This document shows positions 16,693 through 26,134 of a stretch of 39,501 nt of DNA, piece by piece. Positions within the stretch are counted from its first letter, which is position 1. Each line of letters starts with the position of its first letter. A program made the position numbers and the translations under genes. The stretch is from Candidatus Zixiibacteriota bacterium (GTDB taxonomy: Bacteria; Zixibacteria; MSB-5A5; GN15; FEB-12). The stretch covers positions 1-39,501 of the forward strand of contig JAJRXM010000056.1 of assembly GCA_024276275.1 (NCBI GenBank), written 5' to 3'. Below the pieces are notes generated by a model. The model saw nothing but the letters and a program-made list of their open reading frames with translations. It made no database searches and had not been told where the DNA came from.

Positions 16693-17835
16693 ATGAACAA
16701 AAATGTAGATCCAAGACAACAGGAAGTTCGTGATCTTGTTAAAGTATTTGCCGATAAAGAAATTTATCCGATCACACGTGAATTAGACCAAATGCCGGAA
16801 CCGAGAATGTTTCCGAGAGAACTATACGGTAAACTAGGGCAGGCAGGTTTTATCGGATTTGGAATGCCGAAAGAACTTGGCGGTCAAGGTCGGTCGCATC
16901 TTGAGTATATTACCTTAGTCGAAGAACTCTGCTACCATGACCCTGCTGTCGGTTTATTGACCGCAGTCGGAGAACTGGCAACATACCCGATTATTTATTT
17001 TGCCAATGAAGAACAAAGAAAAAAATATGTGCCTGATTGTGCCGCAGGTAAAATTGTTCCTGCATTTGTTCTAACTGAACGGAATGCCGGTTCCGATGCT
17101 GCCAATCTAACTACTGTTGCTGTTGAAGACGGTGACGATTATGTCTTAAACGGCGAAAAGATTTTTATCATGCATGGTGATACTGCTGATTTAGCAGTTG
17201 TTTTTTGCAAGATTGAAGGCAAACCTAAATTGTCGGCAATCATTGTAGAAACTGATACGCCGGGTTGGGAAGGACGCACCCTTGTAAATAAAATGGGAAT
17301 GCGTGCCGCAACGACCGGTGAAATCAAAATGAAAGATGTCCGTGTACCGAAAACAAATTTACTCGGTGATGTCGGTCGCGGTTTCCGCTATGCGATGATA
17401 ACTCTTGACTCTGCCCGTGTCGGTGTAGCTGCTCAAGGATTAGGACTTGCCCAAAGAATGCTTGATGAATCTATTGCCTACGCAAAAAAACGCATTGCTT
17501 TTGGAGCCCCTATTGCAAAACTACAGGCTATTCAATGGATGATTGCTGATATGGCTACTCGGGTTGAGGCAACCAGAGCTTTAACATACAAAGCCGCCCA
17601 GATGCAGGATAAAGAAGAAAAATATTCTACCGAAGCTGCTATGGCAAAACTGTATTCTTCTGAAACTGCCAATTTCTGCTGTCAAAAAGCAATGCAGATT
17701 CATGCCGGCTACGGTTTCATAGGTGAATTTTCAACAATTGAAAAATTCTATCGTGACCAACGTGTACTTGAAATTTATGAAGGTACTTCCGAAGTTCAGC
17801 GTTTAGTTATCGCAGGATCTGTCATAGGACGCTAA
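16693..17835 (+). CDS. Acyl-CoA dehydrogenase
   Basis: FAD enzyme that introduces the alpha-beta double bond in an acyl-CoA, passing electrons to ETF. At 380 aa it has the family length. FVLTERNAGSDA is the substrate/FAD signature, LDSARVGVAAQGLGLAQ starts the C-terminal helical domain, and the catalytic base is E363 in IYEGTSEVQR. This position is used by short- and medium-chain enzymes (isovaleryl-CoA dehydrogenase has it elsewhere). Beside an isobutyryl/butyryl mutase, butyryl-CoA or isobutyryl-CoA are attractive substrates, but that is inference. It overlaps the next gene by one base (TAATG). Confidence 0.95.
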   Translation: MNKNVDPRQQEVRDLVKVFADKEIYPITRELDQMPEPRMFPRELYGKLGQAGFIGFGMPKELGGQGRSHLEYITLVEELCYHDPAVGLLTAVGELATYPIIYFANEEQRKKYVPDCAAGKIVPAFVLTERNAGSDAANLTTVAVEDGDDYVLNGEKIFIMHGDTADLAVVFCKIEGKPKLSAIIVETDTPGWEGRTLVNKMGMRAATTGEIKMKDVRVPKTNLLGDVGRGFRYAMITLDSARVGVAAQGLGLAQRMLDESIAYAKKRIAFGAPIAKLQAIQWMIADMATRVEATRALTYKAAQMQDKEEKYSTEAAMAKLYSSETANFCCQKAMQIHAGYGFIGEFSTIEKFYRDQRVLEIYEGTSEVQRLVIAGSVIGR

Positions 17836-18671
17836 TGAAATTTGGTGACTTTGAAATTACAACCTTCGTCGAGCACCGCTTTAAACTCGACGGAGGTTCT
17901 ATGTTTGGGGTTATTCCCCGTTCGATGTGGCAGAAATTTGCTCCACCGGATGAAAATAATCTTGTTGAGATGACAAACAATCTGTTTGTTTTAAAAGCTC
18001 ACGATAAAAATTTTATTTTCGATATCGGCTTAGGAGATACTCTTTCTGACCGTGAGAAAAAAATCTATGGCGTTGTAGGTGAATCTACCTTGTCAGAAGG
18101 TTTGCAGTCAGTCGGTTTAACCGAGGATGATATAGATTATGTTATTATGACACATCTGCATACTGACCATGCCGGCGGTGCCGTTAAATTTGAGGATGAA
18201 AATTTTATTCCACGCTTTAATAATGCTACCTATGTTGCTTCTCAGATTGAATACGATGTAGCCACACATCCGAACGAACGAACATCAGCTGTTTATGTAC
18301 CCGAAAGATACTATGCTTTAAAAGATTCAGGTCAGCTTCAGTTGATAGACGGTAACTATGAATTTATGTCGGGTATTAATTTTGTACATACCGGTGGTCA
18401 TACCGAAGGTCATTTTGCTATCGAAATGGAATCCGGCGGACAAAAAGTTTTTTATTATGCTGATATTTTTCCGTCATCGCATCATATACCGGTTCCGTTT
18501 ATTCCTGCGACCGATTTATACCCTCTTGACACTATGGGAATAAAACGCAAAAAATTACCTGAGATTATTGAAGATAATATTATCATGGCTTTTGACCATG
18601 ATATGGATAAACCGTTTGCCCGTGTTATAGCAGAAGGAAAAAGATTTAAAACTGAAAAAGTAGACGGATAA
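17835..18671 (+). CDS. Metallo-beta-lactamase-fold hydrolase
   Basis: 278-aa binuclear metal hydrolase with THLHTDHAGG (H107, H109, D111, H112), HTGGHTEGH, ADIFPSSHH and a late FDHD supplying the remaining ligands. The arrangement resembles lactonase-like or thioesterase-like members (AHL lactonase and glyoxalase II relatives). Translation appears coupled to the acyl-CoA dehydrogenase (TAATG), which suggests an acyl-thioester or lactone substrate in the same pathway. No exact substrate can be named. There is no signal peptide, so it is cytoplasmic. Confidence 0.9.
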   Translation: MKFGDFEITTFVEHRFKLDGGSMFGVIPRSMWQKFAPPDENNLVEMTNNLFVLKAHDKNFIFDIGLGDTLSDREKKIYGVVGESTLSEGLQSVGLTEDDIDYVIMTHLHTDHAGGAVKFEDENFIPRFNNATYVASQIEYDVATHPNERTSAVYVPERYYALKDSGQLQLIDGNYEFMSGINFVHTGGHTEGHFAIEMESGGQKVFYYADIFPSSHHIPVPFIPATDLYPLDTMGIKRKKLPEIIEDNIIMAFDHDMDKPFARVIAEGKRFKTEKVDG

Positions 18672-18682
18672 AAAAGTAGGGA

Positions 18683-18859
18683 AGGTCTCGCTTTTGAGAC
18701 CTGCCAAACTGAATATTGTAGGGAACAGGCTTACCTGTTCCGTTGAATGATTGTAGAAAGTAGGTCGGTGTTCCGATTCATAAAAGTATAATTGTGAGAA
18801 ACCCGACAAAAAAATATAATTGATTTAAAAATAAGTCATGCTGAGCTTGTCGAAGTATG
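18683..18859. repeat. Cluster of intergenic palindromic repeats
   Basis: Three hairpins sit in the 214-bp gap before the carboxyltransferase gene: AGGTCTC/GAGACCT (18683-18702), GGAACAGG-CTTA-CCTGTTCC (18722-18741), and an imperfect one opening GTAGGTCGG (18760) and closing CCCGAC (18802-18807). The first two are each preceded by GTAGGG. A TGCTGAGCTTGTCGAAG-type stretch (18836-18859) follows. Such GTAGG-headed palindromes and the CTTCGACAAGCTCAGCAT motif recur in intergenic DNA of many bacterial genomes. Related units lie at 31261-31393. Confidence 0.65.
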
Positions 18860-18885
18860 CACCTTGTAAAATAAAGAGATACAAA

Positions 18886-20436
18886 ATGTCGCTTGAAGAA
18901 AAATTAAATAAACTCGAAGAGATGAGAACCGAAGCTAAACTCGGCGGCGGTGAAAAAAGAATTGAGTCCCAACACAAAAAAGGCAAACTGACCGCCAGGG
19001 AACGTATTGAACTTTTAGTTGATGCAAATTCATTTGAAGAATTTGATATGTTTGTCACTCACCGTTCAACACAGTTCGGACTTGAAAAACAAAAGTTTCT
19101 GGGAGACGGTGTCGTAACAGGATGCGGGAAAATCAACGGACGGATTACTTATATTTTTTCGCAGGACTTTACTGTCTTTGGCGGTTCACTTTCAGAAGCT
19201 CACGCAGAAAAAATTTGTAAAATAATGGAAATGGCTATGAAAGTCGGTGCTCCGGTTGTCGGTCTCAATGATTCCGGCGGTGCCAGAATACAGGAAGGTG
19301 TTGTCTCTCTCGGCGGCTATGCCGACATTTTTCTTCTCAATACTTTGGCATCGGGTGTCATTCCGCAGATTTCTCTTATCTTAGGTCCTTGTGCAGGTGG
19401 TGCGGTTTACTCTCCTGCTATAACTGATTTTACATTTATGACCAAAGGGACATCATATATGTTTGTCACCGGTCCTAATGTTGTTAAAACTGTAACCCAC
19501 GAAGATGTCACTTCCGAAGAACTCGGCGGTGCTATGGTACACGCATCAAAATCAGGTGTGGCACATTTTGCCTGTGAAAATGAAGCAGATACGATTACAA
19601 AACTCAAACAAATGATGCGATATATTCCGCAAAATAATTTGGAAGACCCACCTTTTGTAGAATGTACCGACCCTCTTACACGCGAAGATGATTCGTTAAA
19701 TAAAATTGTTCCTGAAAATCCAAACCAACCGTACGATATGAAAGATGTTATTAATGCGATTGTCGATAAAGGTTCTTTCTTTGAAGTACACGAAGAGTAT
19801 GCACAAAATATTCTTGTCGGTTTTGCACATCTCGGCGGTCGTTCAATCGGTATTATCGGTAACCAGCCGGCAGTCATGGCAGGTGTACTTGATTCGGATT
19901 CCTCTATGAAAGGTGCCCGCTTTATTCGATTTTGTGATGCTTTTAATATCCCGCTTCTTACACTTGAAGATGTTCCGGGATTTTTGCCGGGAGTAGATCA
20001 GGAGCATGGCGGTATAATTAAAAATGGTGCCAAATTATTGTATGCATACTGTGAAGCAACTGTTCCAAAAATTACCGTTATCACCCGCAAAGCATACGGT
20101 GGTGCCTACGATGTTATGAATTCCAAGCATGTCCGTGGCGATATGAACTATGCCTGGCCGACTGCTGAAATTGCGGTGATGGGATCCAAAGGTGCCGTTG
20201 AAATCATATTCAAAAAAGTAATTGCTGATTCAGACAACCAAGAAGCAAAACTGCAGGAACTTACCGATGATTATCAAAAAGAATTTGCCAATCCGTTTAA
20301 TGCTGCTTCGCGTGGATATGTTGATGATGTCATCGAGCCAAAGACAACTCGTCCTCGTTTGATACGTGCTTTTGAAATGCTTGAGACAAAGCAAGATTCC
20401 AACCCTCCTAAAAAACACGGCAACATCCCGTTGTAG
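18886..20436 (+). CDS. pccB: Acyl-CoA carboxylase, carboxyltransferase subunit (propionyl-CoA type)
   Basis: Transfers CO2 from carboxybiotin to an acyl-CoA, most likely propionyl-CoA, giving methylmalonyl-CoA. From the ATG at 18886 ([14 protein letters not shown]) it has 516 aa, the usual length for PccB/MmdA. Crotonase-fold marks include [43 protein letters not shown] and [11 protein letters not shown], whose glycines form the two oxyanion holes. An earlier ATG at 18838 lies within a dispersed repeat and adds 16 unrelated residues, so it was rejected. Biotin carboxylase and biotin carrier genes follow directly. A decarboxylase (MmdA) role is possible, but the adjacent biotin carboxylase favours a carboxylase. 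Confidence 0.95.
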   Translation: MSLEEKLNKLEEMRTEAKLGGGEKRIESQHKKGKLTARERIELLVDANSFEEFDMFVTHRSTQFGLEKQKFLGDGVVTGCGKINGRITYIFSQDFTVFGGSLSEAHAEKICKIMEMAMKVGAPVVGLNDSGGARIQEGVVSLGGYADIFLLNTLASGVIPQISLILGPCAGGAVYSPAITDFTFMTKGTSYMFVTGPNVVKTVTHEDVTSEELGGAMVHASKSGVAHFACENEADTITKLKQMMRYIPQNNLEDPPFVECTDPLTREDDSLNKIVPENPNQPYDMKDVINAIVDKGSFFEVHEEYAQNILVGFAHLGGRSIGIIGNQPAVMAGVLDSDSSMKGARFIRFCDAFNIPLLTLEDVPGFLPGVDQEHGGIIKNGAKLLYAYCEATVPKITVITRKAYGGAYDVMNSKHVRGDMNYAWPTAEIAVMGSKGAVEIIFKKVIADSDNQEAKLQELTDDYQKEFANPFNAASRGYVDDVIEPKTTRPRLIRAFEMLETKQDSNPPKKHGNIPL

Positions 20437-20447
20437 GGGGAAACAAT

Positions 20448-21974
20448 ATGCCTAAAATAAAAAAAATACTTATAGCCAATCGCGGTGAAATTGCCGTTCG
20501 GATTATACGGGCTTGTCGCGATATCGGAATTATTTCAGTAGCCGTCTATTCAGATACTGACGCATCTGCTTATCATGTTCGTATGGCAGATGAAGCATAC
20601 CATATCGGAGCATCACCTTCATCTGAGTCATATTTAGTACACGACAATATTCTCAAAGCCGCAAAGCAATCAGGTGCCGATGCTATCCATCCGGGGTACG
20701 GCTTCCTTGCTGAAAATGCAACTTTCGCTCAGCGATGTATCGACGAAAATATAATTTTTATCGGACCGAAACCTGAGACTATATCTTTACTTGGTGATAA
20801 ACTTCAGGCAAGACAGGCAGCGATAAAAGCAAATCTTCCGCTTGTTCCCGGTTGTGAATTCGATAATGAAAACATGACAGATGCTTTAAAAAAAGCAGGT
20901 GAAATCGGTTATCCGATTTTAATTAAAGCTGCAGCCGGTGGTGGCGGAAAAGGTATGCGGGTTGTTGAGAAACCGGAGGATTTTGAGGAGTCTCTCAAAC
21001 GGGCATCATCAGAAGCGGTTTCCGCATTCGGTGACGGTCGGGTGTACATAGAAAAATATCTGCTGCGTCCTCGTCATATTGAAATACAAATTCTTACCGA
21101 CCAACATGGAAACGGTATACATCTAAATGAACGTGAATGTTCTATTCAACGTCGACACCAGAAACTTATCGAAGAATCCCCGTCACCTGTTATGACAGGT
21201 TCCCTTCGCAAAGGAATGGGAGATGCTGCCTTAAGTATTGCGAAACAGACAGACTATGTCGGAGCAGGTACAGTTGAATTTATGGTCGATGAGGATATGT
21301 CGTTTTATTTCTTAGAAGTAAACACACGTCTGCAAGTAGAACATCCTGTTACCGAACTTGTCACAGGAGTCGATTTAGTAAAAGAACAGATAGCGGTAGC
21401 TGAAGGTGCAAAGCTTAGGATTACGCAAGACGATATAGCAATCAACGGTCATGCTATTGAGTGCCGTATCTGTGCCGAAGACCCTCAGCAAAATTTTATG
21501 CCGTGTACCGGAACTCTTAAAAATTACCGTCTTCCGGCAGGTCCGGGTGTACGGGTTGATTCGGGTGTTGTTATATATTCCGAAGTGCCTATTTATTATG
21601 ACCCTATGATTGCTAAAATGATAGTCTGGGGTAAAGACAGAAGTGAAGCTATCGAGCGATGTAAACGTGACTTGGAAGAATACCGTGTTTCCGGTTTAAA
21701 AACTACTATAGGCTTTTGTCGAGTAGTTATGGACAATAAAAAATTTATCAGCGGTGATATCTCTACTGCCTTTATTAAAGAGGAGTATCCCGAAAATAAT
21801 TTTGTACTTTTAAGTGATGAACTGAAAGAACAAGCTGCTCTTGCGGTCGCAGTAGATACTTTTATTAACGAACGAAAAATTCGCTTAGATGAAGAGCAGA
21901 AACATACCAAAGAATCCGGATGGAAAAATTATCACCGTAAACAATCAGTAACCCGATTGGGAGGTGAGAGCTAA
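20448..21974 (+). CDS. accC: Biotin carboxylase subunit of acyl-CoA carboxylase
   Basis: Carboxylates biotin with ATP and bicarbonate. The 508-aa product has the N-terminal KILIANRGEIAVRIIRA, HPGYGFLAEN, the ATP-grasp glycine loop KAAAGGGGKGMR, NERECSIQRRHQK, and EVNTRLQVEHPVTE with catalytic residues. It lacks the biotinyl domain found in fused PccA chains; that is supplied by the next gene, which overlaps its stop (TAATG at 21974). It lies 11 bp after the carboxyltransferase gene with an AGGGGGAAA ribosome site. The biotin carboxylase of a propionyl-CoA carboxylase is the likely role; acetyl-CoA carboxylase is possible. Confidence 0.95.
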   Translation: MPKIKKILIANRGEIAVRIIRACRDIGIISVAVYSDTDASAYHVRMADEAYHIGASPSSESYLVHDNILKAAKQSGADAIHPGYGFLAENATFAQRCIDENIIFIGPKPETISLLGDKLQARQAAIKANLPLVPGCEFDNENMTDALKKAGEIGYPILIKAAAGGGGKGMRVVEKPEDFEESLKRASSEAVSAFGDGRVYIEKYLLRPRHIEIQILTDQHGNGIHLNERECSIQRRHQKLIEESPSPVMTGSLRKGMGDAALSIAKQTDYVGAGTVEFMVDEDMSFYFLEVNTRLQVEHPVTELVTGVDLVKEQIAVAEGAKLRITQDDIAINGHAIECRICAEDPQQNFMPCTGTLKNYRLPAGPGVRVDSGVVIYSEVPIYYDPMIAKMIVWGKDRSEAIERCKRDLEEYRVSGLKTTIGFCRVVMDNKKFISGDISTAFIKEEYPENNFVLLSDELKEQAALAVAVDTFINERKIRLDEEQKHTKESGWKNYHRKQSVTRLGGES

Positions 21975-22483
21975 TGCGTTACTCTGTAAAAATAGAAGAT
22001 AAAGAATTTGATATTGATATCGAATATAAGTCTGAAAAATATATTGCAACTATTAACGGCAAAGAAGTTATTATTGAATCTCACAAGTTAGGGGAGAGCA
22101 GGTCGATAATGCTTTTGAATAACAAGTCATTTGAAGTTGATGTACGCTCAAACGGTTACGATAATGCAAAAACAGTTTTTGTTTTAGGACAGGAAATTCC
22201 GGTTGAGATTGAAAACTATAATCTGGCGCAACTGAAGAAAAAAGCAGGAATGTCGTCAGCATCTAAAATGGATTTAACTCTTAAAGCTCCTATGCCGGGT
22301 TTAATTTTAGAACTCAAAACTACTGTCGGAGATTCTGTTAAAAAAGGTGACGCGCTGGTTATTATTGAAGCTATGAAAATGGAAAACGTTATCAAAGCAT
22401 CGGGTGACGGCATAATAAAATCTATTTCGGTAGAGAGTGGTCAATCGGTTGAAAAAGGTGATATGATTTTGGAGTTTGAATAA
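21974..22483 (+). CDS. Biotin carboxyl carrier protein of acyl-CoA carboxylase
   Basis: 169-aa biotinyl-domain protein. The C-terminal half is a lipoyl/biotinyl barrel beginning LKAPMPGLILE, with the biotinylated lysine K135 in EAMKMEN. The N-terminal half is a small beta-rich region. This layout is typical of the detached carrier of propionyl-CoA or oxaloacetate-type carboxylases. It overlaps the biotin carboxylase stop by one base, and its own stop directly abuts the second mutase (22484). Confidence 0.94.
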   Translation: MRYSVKIEDKEFDIDIEYKSEKYIATINGKEVIIESHKLGESRSIMLLNNKSFEVDVRSNGYDNAKTVFVLGQEIPVEIENYNLAQLKKKAGMSSASKMDLTLKAPMPGLILELKTTVGDSVKKGDALVIIEAMKMENVIKASGDGIIKSISVESGQSVEKGDMILEFE

Positions 22484-24061
22484 ATGAGTGAGATTAAAAA
22501 GACAACATCTGAGATTGAAATTCCTATTTCTATTTCACCTGATGATGTTATTCCTTCTAAAGAATCTCCAACATTACCGGGCGAATTTCCATATACACGT
22601 GGAGTATATCCAAATATGTATCGGGGTCGCTACTGGACTATGCGTCAGTATGCCGGTTTCGGAACTGCGACAGAATCAAATAAACGTTACAAGTATCTTC
22701 TTGAACAGGGACAGACCGGACTCTCGGTTGCTTTTGATTTAGCTACTCAAATCGGTTATGACTCCGACCATCCGATGGCAAATGGCGAGGTCGGCCGTAC
22801 CGGAGTTGCGATTGATTCTTTGGAGGATATGGAAACTTTATTCGACGGTATCCCTCTTGACAAAGTGTCAACATCTATGACTATTAATTCCACGGCAGTT
22901 ATATTGCTGGCTCTGTATATTACTGCGGGGAAACGTCAGGGAGTGTCACAAGATAAACTGATGGGAACTATCCAGAACGATATTCTAAAAGAATTTATCG
23001 CACGTGGAACTTATATCTATCCTCCGACACCATCAATGAGAATTATTACCGATATTTTTGACTATGCCAAAGAAAACCTTCCCAGGTTTAATACTATTTC
23101 TATTTCAGGTTATCACATTCGTGAGGCAGGTTCAACAGCTGCACAGGAAGTTGCTTTTACATTATCTAACGGAATTGCGTATGTTGAAGCAGCTATTAAG
23201 GCAGGGCTTGATGTCAACGAGTTTGCCCCAAGACTTTCGTTCTTCTTTGCATCGCACTCTAACCTTTTTGAAGAGGTTGCCAAATTCAGACTTGCCCGAA
23301 AATTCTGGGCAAACATTATGAGGAACAGGTTTAAAGCAACTAATCAAAAAGCGATGCTTCTTCGGTTTCATACCCAAACAGGTGGTTCTACACTTACGGC
23401 ACAACAACCTGAAAACAATATCATCCGAACTACTATACAGGCACTTGCCGCAGTCTTAGGCGGAACACAGTCATTGCATACAAATTCATTTGATGAAGCG
23501 TTGGGACTACCGACCGAAAAATCAGCAGAGATTGCTCTTCGTACTCAGCAGGTTCTAGCGTATGAAAACGGTGTTGCCGATACTGCCGACCCGTTGGCAG
23601 GGTCTTACTACATGGAATATCTTTCAAAAGAGCTTGAAATAAAAATTCAAAAACTGCTTGATGAAATAGAAGAAAAAAATGGTTCGGTTGCTTGTATCGA
23701 ATCAGGGTATTTCAGAGATGAAATTGCTCGCTCGGCGTATACCTATCAAAAAGATATAGAGAAAGAGAATATCGTAGTTGTTGGAATAAATAGATTTCAA
23801 ACGACATCACCTCGGATACCCGATATCTTAAAAGTTGATCCGAACTTAGAAAAAGAACAAGTTGAAAAATTAACAGCACTAAAAGCAAGACGAGATAACA
23901 GTAAAGTTACCGAATTATTACAGAAACTAAAAGATACTGCTCCCAGCAACAGAAACATTGTACCCGATGTTATTAAAGCAGTTGAGAACTATGCTACCGT
24001 TGGAGAAATCGCAAATGCACTACGAGACGTATGGGGTGAATATAATGAAAAACATATCTAA
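22484..24061 (+). CDS. Methylmalonyl-CoA mutase large subunit
   Basis: 525-aa catalytic subunit that converts (R)-methylmalonyl-CoA to succinyl-CoA with adenosylcobalamin. Both classical specificity residues are present: Y56 (TMRQYAG; Tyr89 of Propionibacterium) and R174 (KEFIARGTY; Arg207), 118 residues apart as in the reference. TIQND, the catalytic-His loop [11 protein letters not shown] and LRFHTQTGG are also intact. It ends before the B12 domain, so it needs a separate small subunit; the only visible one is at 16238. It is intact, unlike the icmA-type gene. It abuts the biotin carrier gene and overlaps the following lipoprotein gene by 17 bp. Confidence 0.95.
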   Translation: MSEIKKTTSEIEIPISISPDDVIPSKESPTLPGEFPYTRGVYPNMYRGRYWTMRQYAGFGTATESNKRYKYLLEQGQTGLSVAFDLATQIGYDSDHPMANGEVGRTGVAIDSLEDMETLFDGIPLDKVSTSMTINSTAVILLALYITAGKRQGVSQDKLMGTIQNDILKEFIARGTYIYPPTPSMRIITDIFDYAKENLPRFNTISISGYHIREAGSTAAQEVAFTLSNGIAYVEAAIKAGLDVNEFAPRLSFFFASHSNLFEEVAKFRLARKFWANIMRNRFKATNQKAMLLRFHTQTGGSTLTAQQPENNIIRTTIQALAAVLGGTQSLHTNSFDEALGLPTEKSAEIALRTQQVLAYENGVADTADPLAGSYYMEYLSKELEIKIQKLLDEIEEKNGSVACIESGYFRDEIARSAYTYQKDIEKENIVVVGINRFQTTSPRIPDILKVDPNLEKEQVEKLTALKARRDNSKVTELLQKLKDTAPSNRNIVPDVIKAVENYATVGEIANALRDVWGEYNEKHI

Positions 24062-24617
24062 AAGATTTTTATTACTCATATTATTATTGACTGTTTCAAT
24101 ATTTTATGGATGTTCAAGCGACAACAAAGAAAAAAAAGAAACTATAAACGGCGATAAAACTGAAACTCAACAGTTAGTAATCGACTCTACATTTTCACAT
24201 AAAGAATTAGTGACTGTCCAAGATACTATAGAAGCTGCACTAATAGATGCCATGGAACGACTGAGAAATTATGACAACTCTGGATTATATGAAAACGAAT
24301 TTGCCTACCTTACCGACGAAACAACATTTGATGAATATCTTAAATTCGGACAAATTATGCACCATCCCCCGGGAGATGTTATTGCTTTGGCGGTAGATTC
24401 TTTGTCGTTGTTTGCTCATGACTCCGCATCGGTATGGTTGACCATTTCGTTAGAATTTCAAGACGGTAAAGTTCAAGAATTAACAGACCAGAACTTAATA
24501 GTATATTATCATAAGAATAGATGGATCAAACCGACTGTCTCTGTAATTAAGTTTCAAGCCGAATACGATGACTTGATAAGACAGGCTGAAGAAGCATCAG
24601 AATGGGAAGATGAATAA
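24045..24617 (+). CDS. Lipoprotein of unknown function
   Basis: From the ATG at 24045 it has 190 aa. The N-terminus is a lipoprotein signal ([15 protein letters not shown]... with the lipobox cysteine in FYGCSSD), then a Lys/Glu/Thr-rich linker and an acidic globular domain with a two-strand pattern ([31 protein letters not shown]) and an acidic tail. No family was recognised. It sits inside the methylmalonyl-CoA operon, overlapping the mutase end by 17 bp and the epimerase start by one base (TAATGG), so it is translationally coupled to cytoplasmic enzymes despite being exported. An upstream in-frame ATG at 23958 would bury the signal and lie deep within the mutase gene, so it was rejected. 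Confidence 0.8.
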   Translation: MKNISKRFLLLILLLTVSIFYGCSSDNKEKKETINGDKTETQQLVIDSTFSHKELVTVQDTIEAALIDAMERLRNYDNSGLYENEFAYLTDETTFDEYLKFGQIMHHPPGDVIALAVDSLSLFAHDSASVWLTISLEFQDGKVQELTDQNLIVYYHKNRWIKPTVSVIKFQAEYDDLIRQAEEASEWEDE

Positions 24618-25045
24618 TGGATATCCCGCTAATTTCACATGTAGGTATTGCAGTTAAGGATTTTGAAAAGTCATTAAAAAAATATGCACTTATAAACGGC
24701 GAAGACAGACCACCGATACATGATGTTGCTGACCAAAAAGTAAAAGTAGCAATTTTTAAAGGTGGATGTTGTGGCGGCGGAGCGAGAGTTGAACTCGTAA
24801 CTCCGACAGAAGATGATTCACCGGTTGCTAAATTTCTAGAATCAAAAGGGGAAGGGTTGCATCATATTTGTTTGTATGTAGAAGATATAGATGCAAAACT
24901 TGCTGAACTAAAAAAAGCCGGTGTACGTCTTATTGATGAAACACCTCGGATTGGTGCCGAAGGAAATAAAATTGCATTTGTGCATCCAAAAGATATGAAC
25001 GGTGTGTTGATTGAATTAGAGGAATTTCCTAAACCGACTCTGTGA
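24617..25045 (+). CDS. mce: Methylmalonyl-CoA epimerase
   Basis: Interconverts (S)- and (R)-methylmalonyl-CoA, linking the carboxylase to the mutase. The 142-aa vicinal-oxygen-chelate protein shows two beta-alpha-beta-beta-beta units: HVGIAVKDFEKSLKKY with metal ligand H8, LVTPTEDDSPVAKFL, HHICLYVEDI with the second His, and VLIELEE with the C-terminal Glu. A glycine/cysteine insert (KGGCCGGGARVEL) before strand three is unusual. It overlaps the lipoprotein gene by one base and ends tail to tail over the convergent minus-strand gene by 17 bp. Confidence 0.95.
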   Translation: MDIPLISHVGIAVKDFEKSLKKYALINGEDRPPIHDVADQKVKVAIFKGGCCGGGARVELVTPTEDDSPVAKFLESKGEGLHHICLYVEDIDAKLAELKKAGVRLIDETPRIGAEGNKIAFVHPKDMNGVLIELEEFPKPTL

Positions 25046-25790
25046 TTTCATGCTTTTTCCCACATCTTCGACAGGCATCTTGACTGTTATGGTTTTGCCG
25101 ACCGCAAGAACATCGCCAAAAATGTGATTCTTCTGAAAAATTGATTTTGTCGGAAGATTTATATTTTTTAAATATAAAAAGTGTCAAAACTATTATAAAT
25201 AGTACTAAAATATATATTTGCCAATCTCTGTATTCTTCAATTGGAAAAATAATACTGTTTGATTCACCATAATATGAAAAATTACTTTGCATAAATGAGA
25301 TTTCATTTTGTAGAATATCTTTGTCTGCCTGGTTTGTCTTTCCCCATAGAATAAAAAATAGTTGTTCTCCGTTTGGGTGGTCATACAGAATTCCACTCAG
25401 TCGATGAAAAACTTTTCCTGCTGAAGAGGTGTCGGTAGATACAAATTCAACTGAAAAAATAGCTCGGTTTTCATCTATTCTACCTGTATTAGTTAATATC
25501 TTTGCCTCAGGTAGAGTAAGGATAACATCCTCAACTAAAATATATACCGATTCTTTAAGTTCTCTTTCGTTTGTAACTCTCTGTTCTTTATCTATCAAGG
25601 ACTTGTATATCAATAGTTCAGCAGATTGTTCCTGATTGATTATTTGAAAAGGAAATTTTCCACTATCTCCGGATACATCCCAATTTTCAGGTACAGGTAT
25701 ACGAACTTCACCTGCTAAATCAACAATATCAGAGGCTAAGATGTTGACAGGTAGAAATAGTAATAAGATGTAGATAAGAATAGTTTTCAT
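25029..25790 (-). CDS. Exported protein with one late membrane helix and C-terminal zinc ribbon
   Basis: 253 aa. A signal peptide (MKTILIYILLLFLPVNILA) is followed by an extracytoplasmic domain of about 170 residues, a transmembrane helix (IYILVLFIIVLTLFIF) and a short tail carrying a zinc ribbon, WRCSCGRQNHNSQDACRRCG. The tail would face the cytoplasm. The outer domain resembles no family I can name with confidence. It is 26 bp downstream of the BlaI-type regulator gene, so it is probably part of that minus-strand operon and may be under its control. It converges on the epimerase gene. Confidence 0.7.
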   Translation of the reverse strand: MKTILIYILLLFLPVNILASDIVDLAGEVRIPVPENWDVSGDSGKFPFQIINQEQSAELLIYKSLIDKEQRVTNERELKESVYILVEDVILTLPEAKILTNTGRIDENRAIFSVEFVSTDTSSAGKVFHRLSGILYDHPNGEQLFFILWGKTNQADKDILQNEISFMQSNFSYYGESNSIIFPIEEYRDWQIYILVLFIIVLTLFIFKKYKSSDKINFSEESHFWRCSCGRQNHNSQDACRRCGKKHEITESV

Positions 25791-25816
25791 GCAGTTTATA
25801 TCGGTAGAAACCTAGA

Positions 25817-26134
25817 TTATGTAAATTGTTTTAAAGCAGATTTTATAAGTGAAATTCTTTTTTTTAGAAATTGTTCTTTAGTCATAGCGGGTGTATAGAT
25901 AAAAGACTTTCCTACTTTTTTTCTTTCGAGTATTTTTTTATCAGCGAGGCGACTGAGTATAGTCATAATAGTTGTATAGGCGGGTTTATTTGACTTATCA
26001 AAATAAAACAAAGCAGTTTTTACCGAAATTTCTCTATGTTCCCAAGCAATTTCCATTAATTTTGCTTCGGTTGAACCTAAAAATACCGAGAGACCTTTTT
26101 CGTTTGGGTTAAAATAAAATTTAGATTCAGGCAT
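25817..26134 (-). CDS. BlaI/MecI/CopY-type transcriptional repressor
   Basis: 105-aa winged helix-turn-helix protein: LGSTEAKLMEIAWEHREISVK, then TTIMTILSRLADKKILERKKVG, then a wing strand KSFIYTPAMTKEQFLKK. This is the penicillinase-repressor pattern. Classical BlaI is about 125 aa and is cut by a BlaR1 membrane protease; here the dimerization tail is short and no BlaR1 gene is adjacent. Its start directly follows the stop of the 51-aa membrane protein gene with no gap. It could autoregulate the small operon 26290-25029. Confidence 0.85.
   Translation of the reverse strand: MPESKFYFNPNEKGLSVFLGSTEAKLMEIAWEHREISVKTALFYFDKSNKPAYTTIMTILSRLADKKILERKKVGKSFIYTPAMTKEQFLKKRISLIKSALKQFT

Noticed and set aside
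18838-18885. Upstream ATG start for the carboxyltransferase
   Set aside because: It falls inside a dispersed TGCTGAGCTTGTCGAAG repeat and adds residues unlike the family; the ATG at 18886 begins the conserved helix.
19407-19877. 156-codon minus-strand frame inside the carboxyltransferase gene
   Set aside because: It lies wholly antisense to conserved crotonase-fold sequence, has no ribosome site, and reads as low-quality protein.
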